Source: Sabethes cyaneus
Taxonomy: Eukaryota > Arthropoda > Insecta > Diptera > Culicidae
Reading direction: 5' to 3'
Assembly (NCBI RefSeq): GCF_943734655.1
Contig: NC_071353.1
Coordinates: 153,836,179-153,900,178 of the forward strand
DNA length: 64,000 nt
Below the pieces are notes generated by a model, which saw nothing but the letters and a program-made list of their open reading frames with translations, did no database searches and had not been told where the DNA came from. The translations under genes and the position numbers were made by a program. This document shows, piece after piece, positions 1-10,557 of this stretch. How positions within the stretch are numbered: position 1 is the stretch's first letter; each line of letters starts with the position of its first letter.

Positions 1-665
1 TTTAACTGGGCGATCTACCGATTCGTCGGTATGTTTAATCGATCGACTAAAACCGACTAAATTGGCTGTTTAAGCGGGGTACGCTGCTGAAAAGAAAACA
101 GCTCAAGAAAAAATCTTGCTATTTACCGAAGAAATTTTGACAACTCCAATGCAAGCAACCACCTGTCATTTTTTCTTGTGGTAATAATTGCGCCGGATAT
201 TATTCCGTACGGAAAAGTGACGTTTTAATTCACCTGCATGTAAAACTTCGCCATCTGAACGTGAAATAATATTTCTTATGAAGTGCGTACTGCTTAAGAA
301 ATCGTAAACGAAATCGATTTCTTGAGCATTTCTTGTCCTATCTTTTTACCCATTACTTTTCAGCAGCGTACCCCGCTTTAGTCGGGTGATGAAATAGAGG
401 TGCCTGATGGAACCAAACGAAATAGGTCGGGAGATAAAATTTGTCAATACCGACGAAATAGGTGGATTAATTGGTGTATGCAGTTAACTTGCTTACGAAA
501 GCCGATCAAATCGGTGGAGGAATCAGAGGACGAAATACGTAAATCATACGAAATAGGTCGATTATTCGGGACATAAAATTTATCAATACAGACAAAATAG
601 CTGGATCAAAACCACCGTGCGGGATCGCTCGACCAGTTCAAAAGCGACTTTCAACTTCTGAGAAA
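1..665 (-). repeat. Inverted partial copy of the 1.9-kb TIR element at 8641-10557
   Basis: Bases 1-72 are the reverse complement of about 9972-10045, and 378-665 are the reverse complement of about 9525-9972, with an internal deletion near 600-615. The two parts are separated only by the MITE at 73-377. Both copies are full of short words such as ATTAATCGGTCG and CGAAATAGGT, which gives them a self-similar look. The copy runs off the left edge of the window and stops near 665. No coding sequence is visible. Confidence 0.8.
73..377. mobile_element. MITE, TIR AGCGGGGTACGCTGCTGAAA, TSD TTA (copy 1)
   Basis: This 305-bp element has near-perfect terminal inverted repeats of about 22 bp beginning AGCGGGGTACGCTGC. 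It is flanked by TTA at 70-72 and 378-380. The unoccupied site survives in the inverted copy near 9970, where GGCTGTTTAGTCGGG (reverse complement) is uninterrupted, so the ends and the 3-bp duplication are seen directly. A TTA/TAA duplication is characteristic of the PIF/Harbinger superfamily, so assignment there is a reasonable inference. It has no coding capacity. A second copy, split by later insertions, lies at 10563-14167. Confidence 0.85.
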
Positions 666-1874
666 TTGGCGCAGCGGATAACTTTCAATGAAACACGTAA
701 TATTTAAATACTTTAGAGCAGACAACTCGTACACAAGAGTGACAATCTTGTAATAAATACCGCTTTTTATCTTGTAAACTAACAAATCAATCAAACAACC
801 CACCAAGAATTGGGTCCTAAAGCCCTATGTCGTTTTTAGCTTGAATCGATGAGGTTAGGGTTAGGAACACATATTTTGATATTCGATTTTATATTTTTAG
901 GCTATTGCCGTTAAAAACCTTTTTTTTTAATTTTGTAAAATTTTGAACAAAAAATAAACATTTGGGCAACCTTATATAGACAAACTATAGTTGTGCATGG
1001 TTGTGTCAAGCGATGTCTAGACAACACGAATTATAAAAAGAAACCATAGTATGTCTTGAAATATCACGGAAAACTTTTTGTTTACCTTCACGTTCATGTG
1101 ATAGTGTATTAAAAAGTCAAAAGTTGCAAAAAGTCAGTTTTCGGATGCAAAACCCGCCATCGAGATGCGACCGTGTTTGGTTAGAAACGCATAGAAATGT
1201 TTGGTCAGCCGTTCGCCCTACTGCTGATTCACGTCGGAGTAGCAGAACATACCAATCTGATTGATTATACGGCGTCAGTTTCGACTGGCGTTTTTTTTTT
1301 TCATACTGTTCTGCGGGGTCGATTGTACCGAGATTATACTGTTGGCAATCAGTTTGACATCGTTTAGTCGTTCTTAGCGTAAACTAGATTTGGACAAAGT
1401 CTAGCACCGTGAATCGATGGATTGGAATACATTGCCCGAATCAAAACTTTTATCCGATAACTAGTACAAATTTGATGTTCCACTTCCTCACGACCAGCAA
1501 AACGCAGACAAGCACAAGAGACAACTGCGAAGCTGTAACTGTCAAAACGATCAACTGCTCTAATAAACCTTTGCACGGTGCCTAACCTCAACTCTGGTTT
1601 GACGTTTTTGTGTGTTTTGTTTTGATTCCCTTTGTAACCTAATTTTATTGCTAGTGGGTTTATTACTTGTAATTCGTCCCACTTGTTTGCGGGAACCGGA
1701 AATACCCGACTTTTCCGAAGCAGGAAAATGATAACAGTTCTGTACAACATATATTTTTGTCCTTTTTGCAGTTTTTTGCTTCTGGGTCTTGCGAATAAGT
1801 AATCAAAACAAACCCCACAACACTGTCAAACCTGGTAAGAAAAAAAACGCACTGACATCTGCGTGCAATGCTTT
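666..1874. other. AT-rich intergenic DNA, nothing recognised
   Basis: No coding frame with family resemblance, no terminal repeats and no RNA gene could be supported here. The sequence is AT-rich with short homopolymers, for example a T run near 1290. The longest open frame (1364-1750, minus strand) has an unremarkable composition and no motif I recognise. Confidence 0.5.
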
Positions 1875-2194
1875 ATAAGGTTTTGCACGGACGAGCATAA
1901 CCTCACTTCTTTGACGTCTATCAGTGGTTTGTTTACATGGACTTGGAACATGGGTTAACAAGTTGAAACTGAATATTGCTTAAGGCCTTAACGGCAAGTC
2001 AGAAAAGCACAAAAACTGCCATTCCGAGTAGTTTGGAGGGCGACACTGCTGGATAATATGCTTTTAAAACGTTTAACTCCAATTTATGCATATCGCGTTT
2101 GTCTAACAAATAGTAAACAAACCACGAGTGGATGTCAAATGGATGAATTGCGTTCATTCCGGTTCATTCGTGACGTCACCTTGCAAAACCTTAT
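1875..2194 (+). mobile_element. 320-bp MITE, TIR ATAAGGTTTTGCA (copy 1)
   Basis: The termini ATAAGGTTTTGCA and TGCAAAACCTTAT are exact inverted repeats, and the outer AT may be part of the target duplication. Inside the ends are GTGGTTTGTTTACATGG, GTAAACAAACCAC and TGACGTCA (2171-2178) followed by CC. An inverted full copy of the same length lies at 3644-3963 and a partial copy at 3430-3645. The element is non-coding. It shares its motif layout with the MITEs at 3962-8626 and 23218-23484. Confidence 0.85.
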
Positions 2195-3222
2195 GTCAAA
2201 CCAGAGTTGCCAGTGACAAAAAGTTATCATTGTTGCCAGAAACGTGTTATTTTCGTTATGTCAAGGAAGATCTCTAATGTCAAGGGAGAATAAATTACAA
2301 TATTTTTGTTTTTCAATTTTTTAATGCTCTGCATCTTTTTTAAAAAAAAACTATACTCTGGTAGTCATAATGGGAAGCTTTATCGTTCCTTCTAAAAAAA
2401 TCATCTTTTTATCACAAATTTTAGGACCCAGTTTAAACAGTTTCACCGAAAACATAAAACAATGCTGAAATAATCAATACGCACTTTTCAAATCGTTGTC
2501 CAGACAGCTTTTTGCGTTTACATTTAACGTAACAAAAATTAACATTTCCTTTGGAAATCGAAGGTGCGTCAATGTTGACCGGCACGTAAAAACGATCGTC
2601 GCGACATTTTTGACACTGACACCCGCCAGTGTATGGGAAACTGTTAATAACTGTCACTTTGTTACTGGGTAGCTAGCGCCAGAGGAGCCAAAGGTTTTGT
2701 CACTTGGCTGCTCCAGCAAAAAGTAACCTCGCTCCTACCCCATAACAAAGCTACCAAAGCAACGATGGTTTGTTACTGATTGTTTGCTAGCTTTTCTTCC
2801 TGTCGGAATTTGGGCAAATTTTGGTATTTGACAGATATATTTGTCTTGCCCTGTGCACTGTTTGTCAAATTTGATGTCAAAAATTCGATCTGAGACGTTA
2901 CCCGTGTTACAAAATCGAATAAATTTTGACATATTTTGTGGGGCCAGTACACTGTTTGCAAAACAGCATGGAATTCGTGAGATTATCAAATACATTCGGT
3001 TTTAAAATGTTTGCGCCAGCAGATTTCTGTGCAGATCAAACAGATCAAATACGCAAAAAAAGTACGCTCGGAAAGTGAGGCTATTCATTTAACAGGAAGC
3101 TGAATGCCATTTTAATTTTTTTAAACACGTTTTAATACGGTCATTATTATTAATTCAAAATAATTAATACCAATTACTGCGGTATGAAAAAATGCAATTT
3201 ATATAAATTCAATTTCTACTTT
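2195..3222. other. AT-rich intergenic DNA, nothing recognised
   Basis: No gene or complete repeat unit was recognised. Short open frames on the minus strand (2433-2995) are rich in Cys, Lys and Asn but match no family I know, and they are probably chance frames. Confidence 0.45.
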
Positions 3223-3429
3223 TAGTGATCTCCGGTAATCGCTCGATTAATCGAATAATCGATTAGAACATGAAATAATCGAATAATTTGCAATCAAATA
3301 CTGGCGGCACGAGTAATTCATTAATCGAATAGTTCAAAGGGGATGAAAAAATGCGAATAATTCCCATTAATCGTTCATAATCGTACGATTAATCGAATAA
3401 TTTAACGAAATATTCGAATATTTATAGTC
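3223..3429 (+). repeat. Truncated copy of an ATTAATCGAATAA-rich MITE
   Basis: It begins TAGTGATCTCCGGTAATCG, close to the left end of the complete element at 32113-32393 (TAGTGATGTCCGTTAATCG). It carries the same imperfect repeats of ATTAATCGAATAA and CGAATATTT. The right terminus is missing: the sequence passes directly into the partial MITE at 3430. Confidence 0.7.
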
Positions 3430-3645
3430 GAAAAGCACAAAAACTGCCATTCCGAGTAGTTTGGAGGGCGACACTGCTGGATGATAATACGCTTTTAAAA
3501 CGTTTAACTCCAATTTATGCATATCGCTAAGACTCTCTACATATCGCGTTCGCCTAACAAATAGTAAACAAACCACGAGTGGATGTCAAATGCGTGAGTT
3601 GCGTTCATTCCGGTTCATTCGTGACGTCACCTTGCAAAACCTTAT
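3430..3645 (+). mobile_element. Partial copy of the ATAAGGTTTTGCA MITE, joined head-to-head with copy 2
   Basis: It matches about 1999-2194 of copy 1 (for example AAAAACTGCCATTCCGAG and the TGACGTCACC end) with an extra CTAAGACTCTCTACATATCG segment. It shares its terminal AT with the next element, so 3580-3710 forms a nearly perfect palindrome centred on CCTTATAAGG (about 3644). Confidence 0.8.
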
Positions 3646-3963
3646 AAGGTTTTGCAAGGTGACGTCACGAATGAACCGGAATGAACGCAATTCACCCATT
3701 TGACATCCACTCGTGGTTTGTTTACTATTTGTTAGACGAACGCGATATGCATAAATTGGAGTTAAACGTTTTAAAAGCGTATTATCCAGCAGTGTCCCCC
3801 TCCAAACTACTCGGAATGGCAGTTTTTGTGCTTTTCTTACTGCCGTTAAGGCCTTTATGCAATATTCAGTTTCAACGTGTTAACCCATGTTCTAAGTCCA
3901 TGTAAACAAACCACTGATAGACGTCAAAGAAGTGAGGTTATGCTCGCTCGTGCAAAACCTTAT
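3644..3963 (-). mobile_element. 320-bp MITE, TIR ATAAGGTTTTGCA (copy 2, inverted)
   Basis: It is the full-length reverse complement of 1875-2194 with scattered differences and the same termini and length. It contains TGACGTCA at 3660-3667 and GTTTGTTTAC near 3717-3726. Its right end abuts the next TIR element (TAGATCATT), so three elements adjoin without spacer DNA. Confidence 0.85.
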
Positions 3964-4043
3964 AGATCATTACACGGGAGCTCCTAACCACACTTTTTTG
4001 ACAGCACTTGGTGGTTTGTTTACATGGTGTTAAAGTTTGAATT

Positions 4044-4057
4044 GAGTTTTCTATCTT
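4044..4057. repeat. 5' target-site duplication of the Jockey element
   Basis: GAGTTTTCTATCTT is repeated at 8419-8432, immediately after the poly(A) tract. The next bases (CGT versus TGT) nearly match, so the duplication could be up to 17 bp with one mismatch. Confidence 0.85.
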
Positions 4058-4277
4058 CGTGATTCGAGCTGTCGTTCAGATCGGTCGCATATTTTACTAG
4101 CTCCTGGTTTTTACCCAGGGTTTAAAATTATTTCTTTTGCGGTGCCTGTTGGTTAGGTTACCTATAAATTCACCACGTGTGTAATCAGTCTTTCTAAAGG
4201 CTACCGAAAGGCTAAAGATTTTTAGTGTATCCATTTTTGTCTACCTATTTTTTGAAAAACTATTTTATTTCTTCTAA

Positions 4278-5510
4278 ATGTCAGGTCGAAGTAAGAAAGC
4301 TCGCCTCGGGAAGAGAAAGAGGGATATACCCTCTCTAAATTCTAGCGTTGCTAGTGAAAATCAATTTTCCGTTCTCTCCGAGCAAGAAGCCGGAGATACT
4401 AATATTATTAATGAAAAAAATATCGTTAACAAAAGGGGTAAAATTCCACCTATTGTGGTATATGTTACCGAATTTCAAAATTTTCGGAAGGAGCTTTCTT
4501 TGCGAGTTCCTACCGCTAAGGTCAATTATCAAATCGGCCGTAGAGGCGAGTGTCGCGTGCTGGCCGAAACGGAAGACTCGTTTAATTTGCTTATTCAGTA
4601 TTTAACTGAAAAGTTGTATAAGTTTTATACATTCGACAGCCGGAATGAAAGACCATTCAATGCTGTTTTAAAAGGTCTCTCAACCGATCAATCCGTTGAT
4701 GAGGTCAAATTTGAATTAACGGAATTACTTGGCGTTTCCCCTATCCAAGTAATTCAAATGAAGAAAAAACGTCAAATTCGGGAAACCGGGGGCATTTCAC
4801 AGCAATTTTACCTGGTTCATTTTAACCGAAATCAGGTAAATAGTTTAAATATTTTAGAAAAGGCACGTGTTTTATTTCACGTGCGTGTAAAGTGGGAACT
4901 ATACAAAAAGTTTGGAGGAAATATTCCTCATTTAACTCAGTGTCGCTCATGTCAAAAATATGGTCACGGCACAAAAAATTGTCACTTGGACTCCAAGTGC
5001 ATGATTTGCAGCAGTCCTTCACACAAAAAGGACGATTGTCCAGTGAAGGAGCAAAACCAATTTAAATGCGGAAATTGTGGTAATAATCATAAAAGTAATT
5101 CTTTTGATTGCCCTGTTAGAATCGCTATTTTACAGCGAAGAAATCAGGGTAAACAAAATCCTAAGCGTGAGCAAATTCCACCGGTAGTTAGTGCAGAACC
5201 TGTGAATTACCTACCCGTACAAGCTAGGTCAGGTAAATCATATGCTTCGGTCTTAGCCGGAAACTTGGACATACCTGTTATTCCAGGCAGTTCCAAAAAA
5301 ACCATTAATCCTGGGCCACCTAGGGACGATGCCATTAATGATGACCTAGGTATGATTACCCAGGATAAACTTTTATTTTTGCAACAAGCAATGTCTACTC
5401 TAATGACTTCTTTGTTGCAAACAAGTTCCATGACCGAAGCTATTCGAATTGGAACAAATTATACATATGAAATTGTAATGAAGTTGAAGTTCAGCAATGA
5501 CTTTAAATAA
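4278..5510 (+). CDS. Jockey-type ORF1: nucleic-acid-binding Gag-like protein
   Basis: The 410-residue protein packages the element's RNA and would act in cytoplasm and nucleus as an RNP partner of ORF2. The N-terminus is basic (RSKKARLGKRKRD). Residues of about 85-200 resemble the PRE_C2HC region found before the zinc knuckles of insect Jockey Gag proteins. Three knuckles follow at about 221-277: CX2CX4HX4C (CRSCQKYGHGTKNC), a second CX2CX4HX4C (CMICSSPSHKKDDC) and a CX2CX3HX6C. The first ATG of the frame was chosen, following the 5'UTR. The frame overlaps ORF2 by 14 nt, implying translation of ORF2 by reinitiation or a similar coupled mechanism. No stops or frameshifts are present. Confidence 0.93.
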   Translation: MSGRSKKARLGKRKRDIPSLNSSVASENQFSVLSEQEAGDTNIINEKNIVNKRGKIPPIVVYVTEFQNFRKELSLRVPTAKVNYQIGRRGECRVLAETEDSFNLLIQYLTEKLYKFYTFDSRNERPFNAVLKGLSTDQSVDEVKFELTELLGVSPIQVIQMKKKRQIRETGGISQQFYLVHFNRNQVNSLNILEKARVLFHVRVKWELYKKFGGNIPHLTQCRSCQKYGHGTKNCHLDSKCMICSSPSHKKDDCPVKEQNQFKCGNCGNNHKSNSFDCPVRIAILQRRNQGKQNPKREQIPPVVSAEPVNYLPVQARSGKSYASVLAGNLDIPVIPGSSKKTINPGPPRDDAINDDLGMITQDKLLFLQQAMSTLMTSLLQTSSMTEAIRIGTNYTYEIVMKLKFSNDFK

Positions 5511-8157
5511 TTCTATAAAATTTCTAAATTGGAACGCTCGTTCATTAAAAGCGAACGAAGATGAGTTTTACAATTTTTTAACTGTCAATAGAGTGCACAT
5601 TGCAGTTATTACCGAAACTTTTTTAAAGCCAAATATCAAACTAAAATATAACCCCAACTACGTGGTACATAGGTTCGATAGAATTCAAAGTTCTGGCGGT
5701 GGAGTTGCTATTGTTATCCACCGTCAAATTAAACATCGCACTCTTCCTCATCTTGAAACAAAAGTTATTGAAGCTTTGGGGATTGAAGTTCAAACGGAAC
5801 TTGGAATATTATTCGTTGCGGCTGCGTATCTCCCTTACCAGTGTACAAACGAACAAATAAATTTTCTGAAAGGCGACTTGCAAAAACTTACAAGGAATCG
5901 CTCAAAATTTCTAATTATCGGTGACTTTAATGCTAAACACCGATCATGGAATAATGCTCAATGTAATTCTAACGGAAAAATTATTTTTAATGATTGCTCA
6001 TCTGGATACTATTCCATTTTATGTCCAAATGGGCCTACATGTTTTTCTTCTACAAGAAATCCTTCTACAATTGATTTGGTTCTAACCGACCAAAGTCATG
6101 CGTGCAGCGAGTTAATTACTCATGCTGATTTTGATTCGGATCATCTCCCAATCACTTTTTGTTTATCACATGAGACAATTTTAAACCCTATTAAATCTGT
6201 GTTTAATTATCACAAGGCCAATTGGGAAAGATACAGGTCTCATATTGAGAATCATTTGAATCATGAAGTAAGTTTGCAAAGTAAAACCAATATTGATTCA
6301 GCTTTGGAAGCTTTGAGAAGTGCTATTATTGAAGCCAGAGACAATTCTGTTCCGAAGGTCCAAATGAAATTAGATACTCCAATTGTTGATGACAATCTTC
6401 AATTGCTTATTAGGCTGAAAAATGTACGTAGGCGTCAATATCAACGAACTCGAGACCCTGCTATGAAAATTATTTATAAAGAATTACAAAAAGAGATAAA
6501 ACAAAAATTTACTGCTTTGAGGAATGAACAGTTTGCGAATAAGATTGAGCAGTTGAAGCCTTATTCAAAACCTTTCTGGAAATTGTCAAAAATTCTGAAG
6601 AAACCATCAAAACCTATTCCAGCAATTAAAGATGGCGATCATATTCTATTAACAAATGAACAAAAGGCTCAAAGACTTGCTCAGCAGTTTGAAAATGTTC
6701 ATAATTTAAATTTGAACGTGGTGAGCTCAGTTGAAAACGATGTCTCTCAAAAATATGATCAAATTTCTACTTATAACGTCTCACCTAATGAAGTATTTGA
6801 AACTGACTTGGATGAGGTTCGTTCAATTATCAAGAAATTCAAGAATATGAAAGCTCCTGGTGACGATGGGATATTTTACATTTTAATTAAAAAACTCCCT
6901 GAAATCGCTTATCAACTTTTGGTTAAAATATTTAATAACTGTTTTAAATTAGCATATTTTCCTAACTTATGGAAAACTGCTAAGATTACACCTATTTTGA
7001 AACCAGATAAAAATCCAGCGGAGGCTTCAAGCTATAGGCCAATTAGTTTACTTCCATCCATAAGTAAATTATTTGAGAGAATAATTCTTAACAGAATGAT
7101 GTCACATATTACTGAACATTTCATTTTTGCAGATGAACAATTTGGTTTTCGACATGGGCATTCCACTACTCATCAATTGCTCAGAGTTACTAATATGATA
7201 CGAGCTAATAAAGCCGACGGCTATTCTACTGGAGTTGCTCTTCTAGACATAGAAAAAGCATTCGACAGTGTGTGGCATAAAGGTTTAATCACGAAATTGC
7301 TAAATTTTAACTTTCCAATTTACATTGTAAAAATTTTACAAAATTATTTAACTGATCGATTTTTACAGGTTGTCTATCAGAATTCTAAATCTGATAAATT
7401 TCCTGTTAAAGCAGGTGTGCCTCAAGGCTCGATCTTGGGCCCAATCCTGTATAACATATACACATCTGATCTTCCTGAATTACCGGCTGGCTGCACAAAG
7501 TCGTTATTCTGCGACGATACAAGCATTTCCGTAAAAGGAAAAAGTCTTCGTGTCATATGTAGTCGACTGCAGAAAAGCTTGGATATTTTCTCCAAATACT
7601 TGCAAAAGTGGAAAATTTCTCCCAATGCTTGTAAAACTCAATTAATTATTTTTCCTCATAAGCCTAGAGCTTCTTCCCTTAAGCCAAATAGCAATCACAT
7701 TATCAAGATGAATGGAGTTGCTTTGAGTTGGTCTGACCAAGTTAAATATTTGGGATTAATTTATGATAAAAAACTTACTTTTAAAGACCACATCGAAAGT
7801 ATTCAAGCAAAATGTAATAAATATATGAAATGTTTATATCCTCTTATTAACAGAAATTCTAGACTTTGTCTGAAAAATAAACTATTGATTTACAAACAAA
7901 TTTTTAGACCGGCGATGTTATATGCCGTTCCGATTTGGTCAAGTTGTTGTATTACAAGGAAGAAGAGTCTTCAGAGGATTCAAAATAAAATTTTGAAAAT
8001 GATTTTGAAGCGTCCTCCTTGGTTTAGTACATTAGAATTACATAGACTTACTGGTGTTGAAACCCTAGAAACTATGTCGAACAAAATTATTTCAAATTTC
8101 CGTCAAAAATCGTTGCAATCCTCTATTGCTATGATTAGGTCTCTTTATAGATCATAA
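5497..8157 (+). CDS. Jockey-type ORF2: APE endonuclease and reverse transcriptase
   Basis: The 886-residue protein nicks target DNA and copies the element RNA by target-primed reverse transcription. The endonuclease occupies about residues 1-225: it starts with LNWNARSL, has ITETFLKP, IIGDFNAKHRSWN near 141 and the catalytic SDHLP near 213. The RT core has YRPISLLPSISKLFERI (about 512), GFRHGHSTTHQL, LLDIEKAFDSVWH (about 583), GVPQGSILGPILYNIY (about 638), FCDDTS (about 670) and VKYLGLIYDKKL. The catalytic box reads FCDD rather than the common FADD; that second position is variable, so activity is not excluded. There is no RNase H domain and the frame is intact. Confidence 0.95.
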   Translation: MTLNNSIKFLNWNARSLKANEDEFYNFLTVNRVHIAVITETFLKPNIKLKYNPNYVVHRFDRIQSSGGGVAIVIHRQIKHRTLPHLETKVIEALGIEVQTELGILFVAAAYLPYQCTNEQINFLKGDLQKLTRNRSKFLIIGDFNAKHRSWNNAQCNSNGKIIFNDCSSGYYSILCPNGPTCFSSTRNPSTIDLVLTDQSHACSELITHADFDSDHLPITFCLSHETILNPIKSVFNYHKANWERYRSHIENHLNHEVSLQSKTNIDSALEALRSAIIEARDNSVPKVQMKLDTPIVDDNLQLLIRLKNVRRRQYQRTRDPAMKIIYKELQKEIKQKFTALRNEQFANKIEQLKPYSKPFWKLSKILKKPSKPIPAIKDGDHILLTNEQKAQRLAQQFENVHNLNLNVVSSVENDVSQKYDQISTYNVSPNEVFETDLDEVRSIIKKFKNMKAPGDDGIFYILIKKLPEIAYQLLVKIFNNCFKLAYFPNLWKTAKITPILKPDKNPAEASSYRPISLLPSISKLFERIILNRMMSHITEHFIFADEQFGFRHGHSTTHQLLRVTNMIRANKADGYSTGVALLDIEKAFDSVWHKGLITKLLNFNFPIYIVKILQNYLTDRFLQVVYQNSKSDKFPVKAGVPQGSILGPILYNIYTSDLPELPAGCTKSLFCDDTSISVKGKSLRVICSRLQKSLDIFSKYLQKWKISPNACKTQLIIFPHKPRASSLKPNSNHIIKMNGVALSWSDQVKYLGLIYDKKLTFKDHIESIQAKCNKYMKCLYPLINRNSRLCLKNKLLIYKQIFRPAMLYAVPIWSSCCITRKKSLQRIQNKILKMILKRPPWFSTLELHRLTGVETLETMSNKIISNFRQKSLQSSIAMIRSLYRS

Positions 8158-8386
8158 GTTAGCTAGGTTAGATATTAGGTTAAGATTTATATTTTTTTCC
8201 CTTACATTTAGGTTGTAATCCCTACTGCTAAATAATCTTAATTGTCGTAACAAATCATAAGAAATCAGAATAATAGTATATATTGCAATTCTAATAGTGT
8301 TGAAAAGTCACCACTTGTGATTGAACACACAATATGATATAGGATAGTTACTCTTAAGTATTTTATGTAATCGAATATTTGCCCCA

Positions 8387-8418
<32 letters not shown>
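8158..8418 (+). other. Jockey 3'UTR, poly(A) signal and A tract
   Basis: About 230 nt of AT-rich untranslated sequence ends with AATAAA at 8386-8391, running straight into an uninterrupted A tract. This is the point where target-primed reverse transcription would have started. Confidence 0.9.
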
Positions 8419-8421
<3 letters not shown>

Positions 8422-8640
8422 TTTTCTATCTTTGTCCGGTAGATAATGATAAAAAATTATAGTTTTTATTTAAGAGAAAGCACCTTACATGCATTTTAAA
8501 GCAACTGATGCAGTAATCCTTCACGAAATTTTAAATCGAAACTGCTGGATGTGACAAAAAACATGTAAACAAACCACCAAGTGGTGTCATTTGACGGCAA
8601 AATGACGTCACCGCAAAATGATCTATGGTGCAGGCTTTAC

Positions 8641-10557
8641 CTACAGACGGTAGATAAAGTACAGACGCGCAAAGAGCGTGACATCCCAATAGAAAATTTT
8701 GACAGATGCTGTTTTACGCGTCTACCGACGAAATATGATGCCAAAGAAATCAACACATTAATCAACCGACTTCGTCGGATCGCGTTGGGTGGTTGTCTCC
8801 GGCACCCGACGCATTGGTATATTTAATCTGTTACCGTCGGGTAACGATTAAATCAGGTGGTGACCGGTTTACTCTGTACAGAATGATCTTTTGACAGCTT
8901 AATCCGATTGAATTTTAAACAAGGCCAGTTTACTTCTAATTTAGTTGTTCTTTATTTGAATAGCTAGGTAAGTATCCTTTGCATAAAAAGACAACTGCAT
9001 TGAATTTGTAACTTATTATCACTATTTTAGTTGGAATTTGGCACTGAAAATTATTGTGGGACTATTTTTTCCTATCGGATTGTGGAGCCGCACAACGGAG
9101 ATAGAGGTTAGTTGTTAGTAATAAGCTGCTCTTGACTCGGTTGATATCTTCCTTAATGGAGCTCCGTCCGGATCGGCGTCGCCGTCAATCAGGCATGGAA
9201 TCGAAAAGGTTCTGCGACAAGTTCATCTCCTTTGTCACGATGCAAACGGATTGGTTCGGCGGAGGAAATTGATCGATTGGTTTGATGAAGGAAATTGATT
9301 ATTGATAAGCAGGTTAGTGAAATGAAACTATAGGAGTCTATATAAGTGTTCGTGTATGTTCCGAAGAGAGAAATTTCTTCAACGAACAGCTTTTTTTTCG
9401 ATTCCAATTAATTACCTTTTGATTGTTACAGGTTGTCATAGCGCCGGCGTCGCTCGTGCTATTTCAAGTAGTCTTCTCCGTTCAACTTGGTCTTGGGCCG
9501 CTGGTCGCCAATTTCTCAGAAGTCGCAAGTCGCTTTTGAACTGGTCGAGCGATCCCGCATGGTGGGCATCTCTGTTGCTGAGGCAAGAGGAGTTGTTGAA
9601 GATGGCCACTTTCAGGGCATTATTAGGAGCATTATTATTAGAATTAGGTTTAGTTTAAGACTGTTCAATTTAATGCTCTAATTGATCCACCTATTTTGTC
9701 TGTATTGATAAATTTTATGTCCCGAATAATCGACCTATTTCGTCTGGTTCCGTAGGTTACAAAATTTTCTCCATCGATGAATCCACCTATTTCGTATAAT
9801 TTACATATTTCGTCCTCTGATTCCTCCACCGATCTGATCGGCTTTGGTAGGCAAGTTAACTGCATACACCGATTAATCCACCTATTTCGTCAGTATTGAC
9901 AAATTTTATCTCCCGATTAATCAACCTATTTCATTTGGTTCCATCAGGCACCTCTATTTCATCACCCGACTAAACAGCCAATTTAATCGGTTTTAGTCGA
10001 ACGATTAAACATACCGACGAATCGGTAGATCGCCCTGTTAAACTCCCATAAGCGTCATTGCAACAATCGACCGATTCGTCGGGTCCAAAATCGGGCGATT
10101 CAGCCGACGCGAACCTACTAAATCGGAGGAAAAGTAGGGGGGATTTTTTATCGGGATAAAACACTAATCGAACCGTCAAATCGAGGCTCCAAATGAGCAA
10201 AGTAAACAAACTTGTGTTTCGCATAGGCAGGGAAGACTAAGTTTTGTAATATACCTGAAATGTTAAAACTTAAACTATTGATTTACTAACAATATATGAA
10301 TTAGTTACCCTCAATATATCACATAATGCTTTAAAAAAAATCAATTGGCTTGTTCAATTTGCAAAATATGCGTCGTAATTCGCGAAGTTTCACGGAACAT
10401 ACCTCGCGATTCACGCAACTTACTGCTGATTATAGGAAGATTGATCCAATTCTGACTGGTACTGGTAGCCAAAATTGTTTGAATAAAATAAACAAAAAGA
10501 GTGTTGCCGAATTGGTAATTTTTCTCTAGGCGTCTGTAGATTATCTACCGTCTGTAG
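8641..10557. mobile_element. 1.9-kb TIR element, ends CTACAGACGGTAGAT, probable 6-bp TSD CTTTAC
   Basis: Terminal inverted repeats of about 28 bp begin CTACAGACGGTAGATAA and contain a second ACAGACGC block. The left flank is CTTTAC (8635-8640). The right flank reads CTTTA, then the AGCGGGG MITE, then TTAC, so removing the MITE restores CTTTAC and defines a 6-bp duplication. The interior has many ATTAATCGGTCG-like words and short chance frames but no transposase I can recognise. The right two thirds (9525-10045) recur inverted at the left edge of the window. Confidence 0.75.

Larger units (their letters stand above)
4058..8418 (+). mobile_element. Apparently full-length Jockey-clade non-LTR retrotransposon
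   Basis: The element is 4.36 kb long. It has a 5'UTR of about 220 bp, ORF1, an overlapping ORF2, a 3'UTR of about 230 bp ending in AATAAA (8386-8391), and a pure A tract of about 28 nt. A 14-bp target-site duplication flanks it. Both frames are uninterrupted, which marks a young, possibly active copy. ORF1 with three CCHC knuckles and ORF2 with an APE-type endonuclease followed by RT and no RNase H are the standard organisation of the Jockey clade. The exact 5' end is inferred from the duplication only. Confidence 0.92.
3962..8626. mobile_element. TIR element ATAGATCATT, about 300 bp, split by the Jockey insertion
   Basis: The outer ends ATAGATCATT (3962-3971) and AATGATCTAT (8617-8626) are inverted repeats. 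Inside them come CTTGGTGGTTTGTTTACATG on the left and its complement near 8562-8582 on the right, then TGACGTCA at 8603-8610. Removing the retrotransposon and one copy of its target duplication leaves a typical short non-coding MITE of about 300 bp. TA lies next to each end. It is related in layout to the MITEs at 1875 and 23218. Confidence 0.75.

Noticed and set aside
1..10045. A single 10-kb transposon with long terminal inverted repeats
   Set aside because: The right-hand copy is contained in a 1.9-kb element with its own TIR and duplication, so the left sequence is better read as a second, inverted partial copy.
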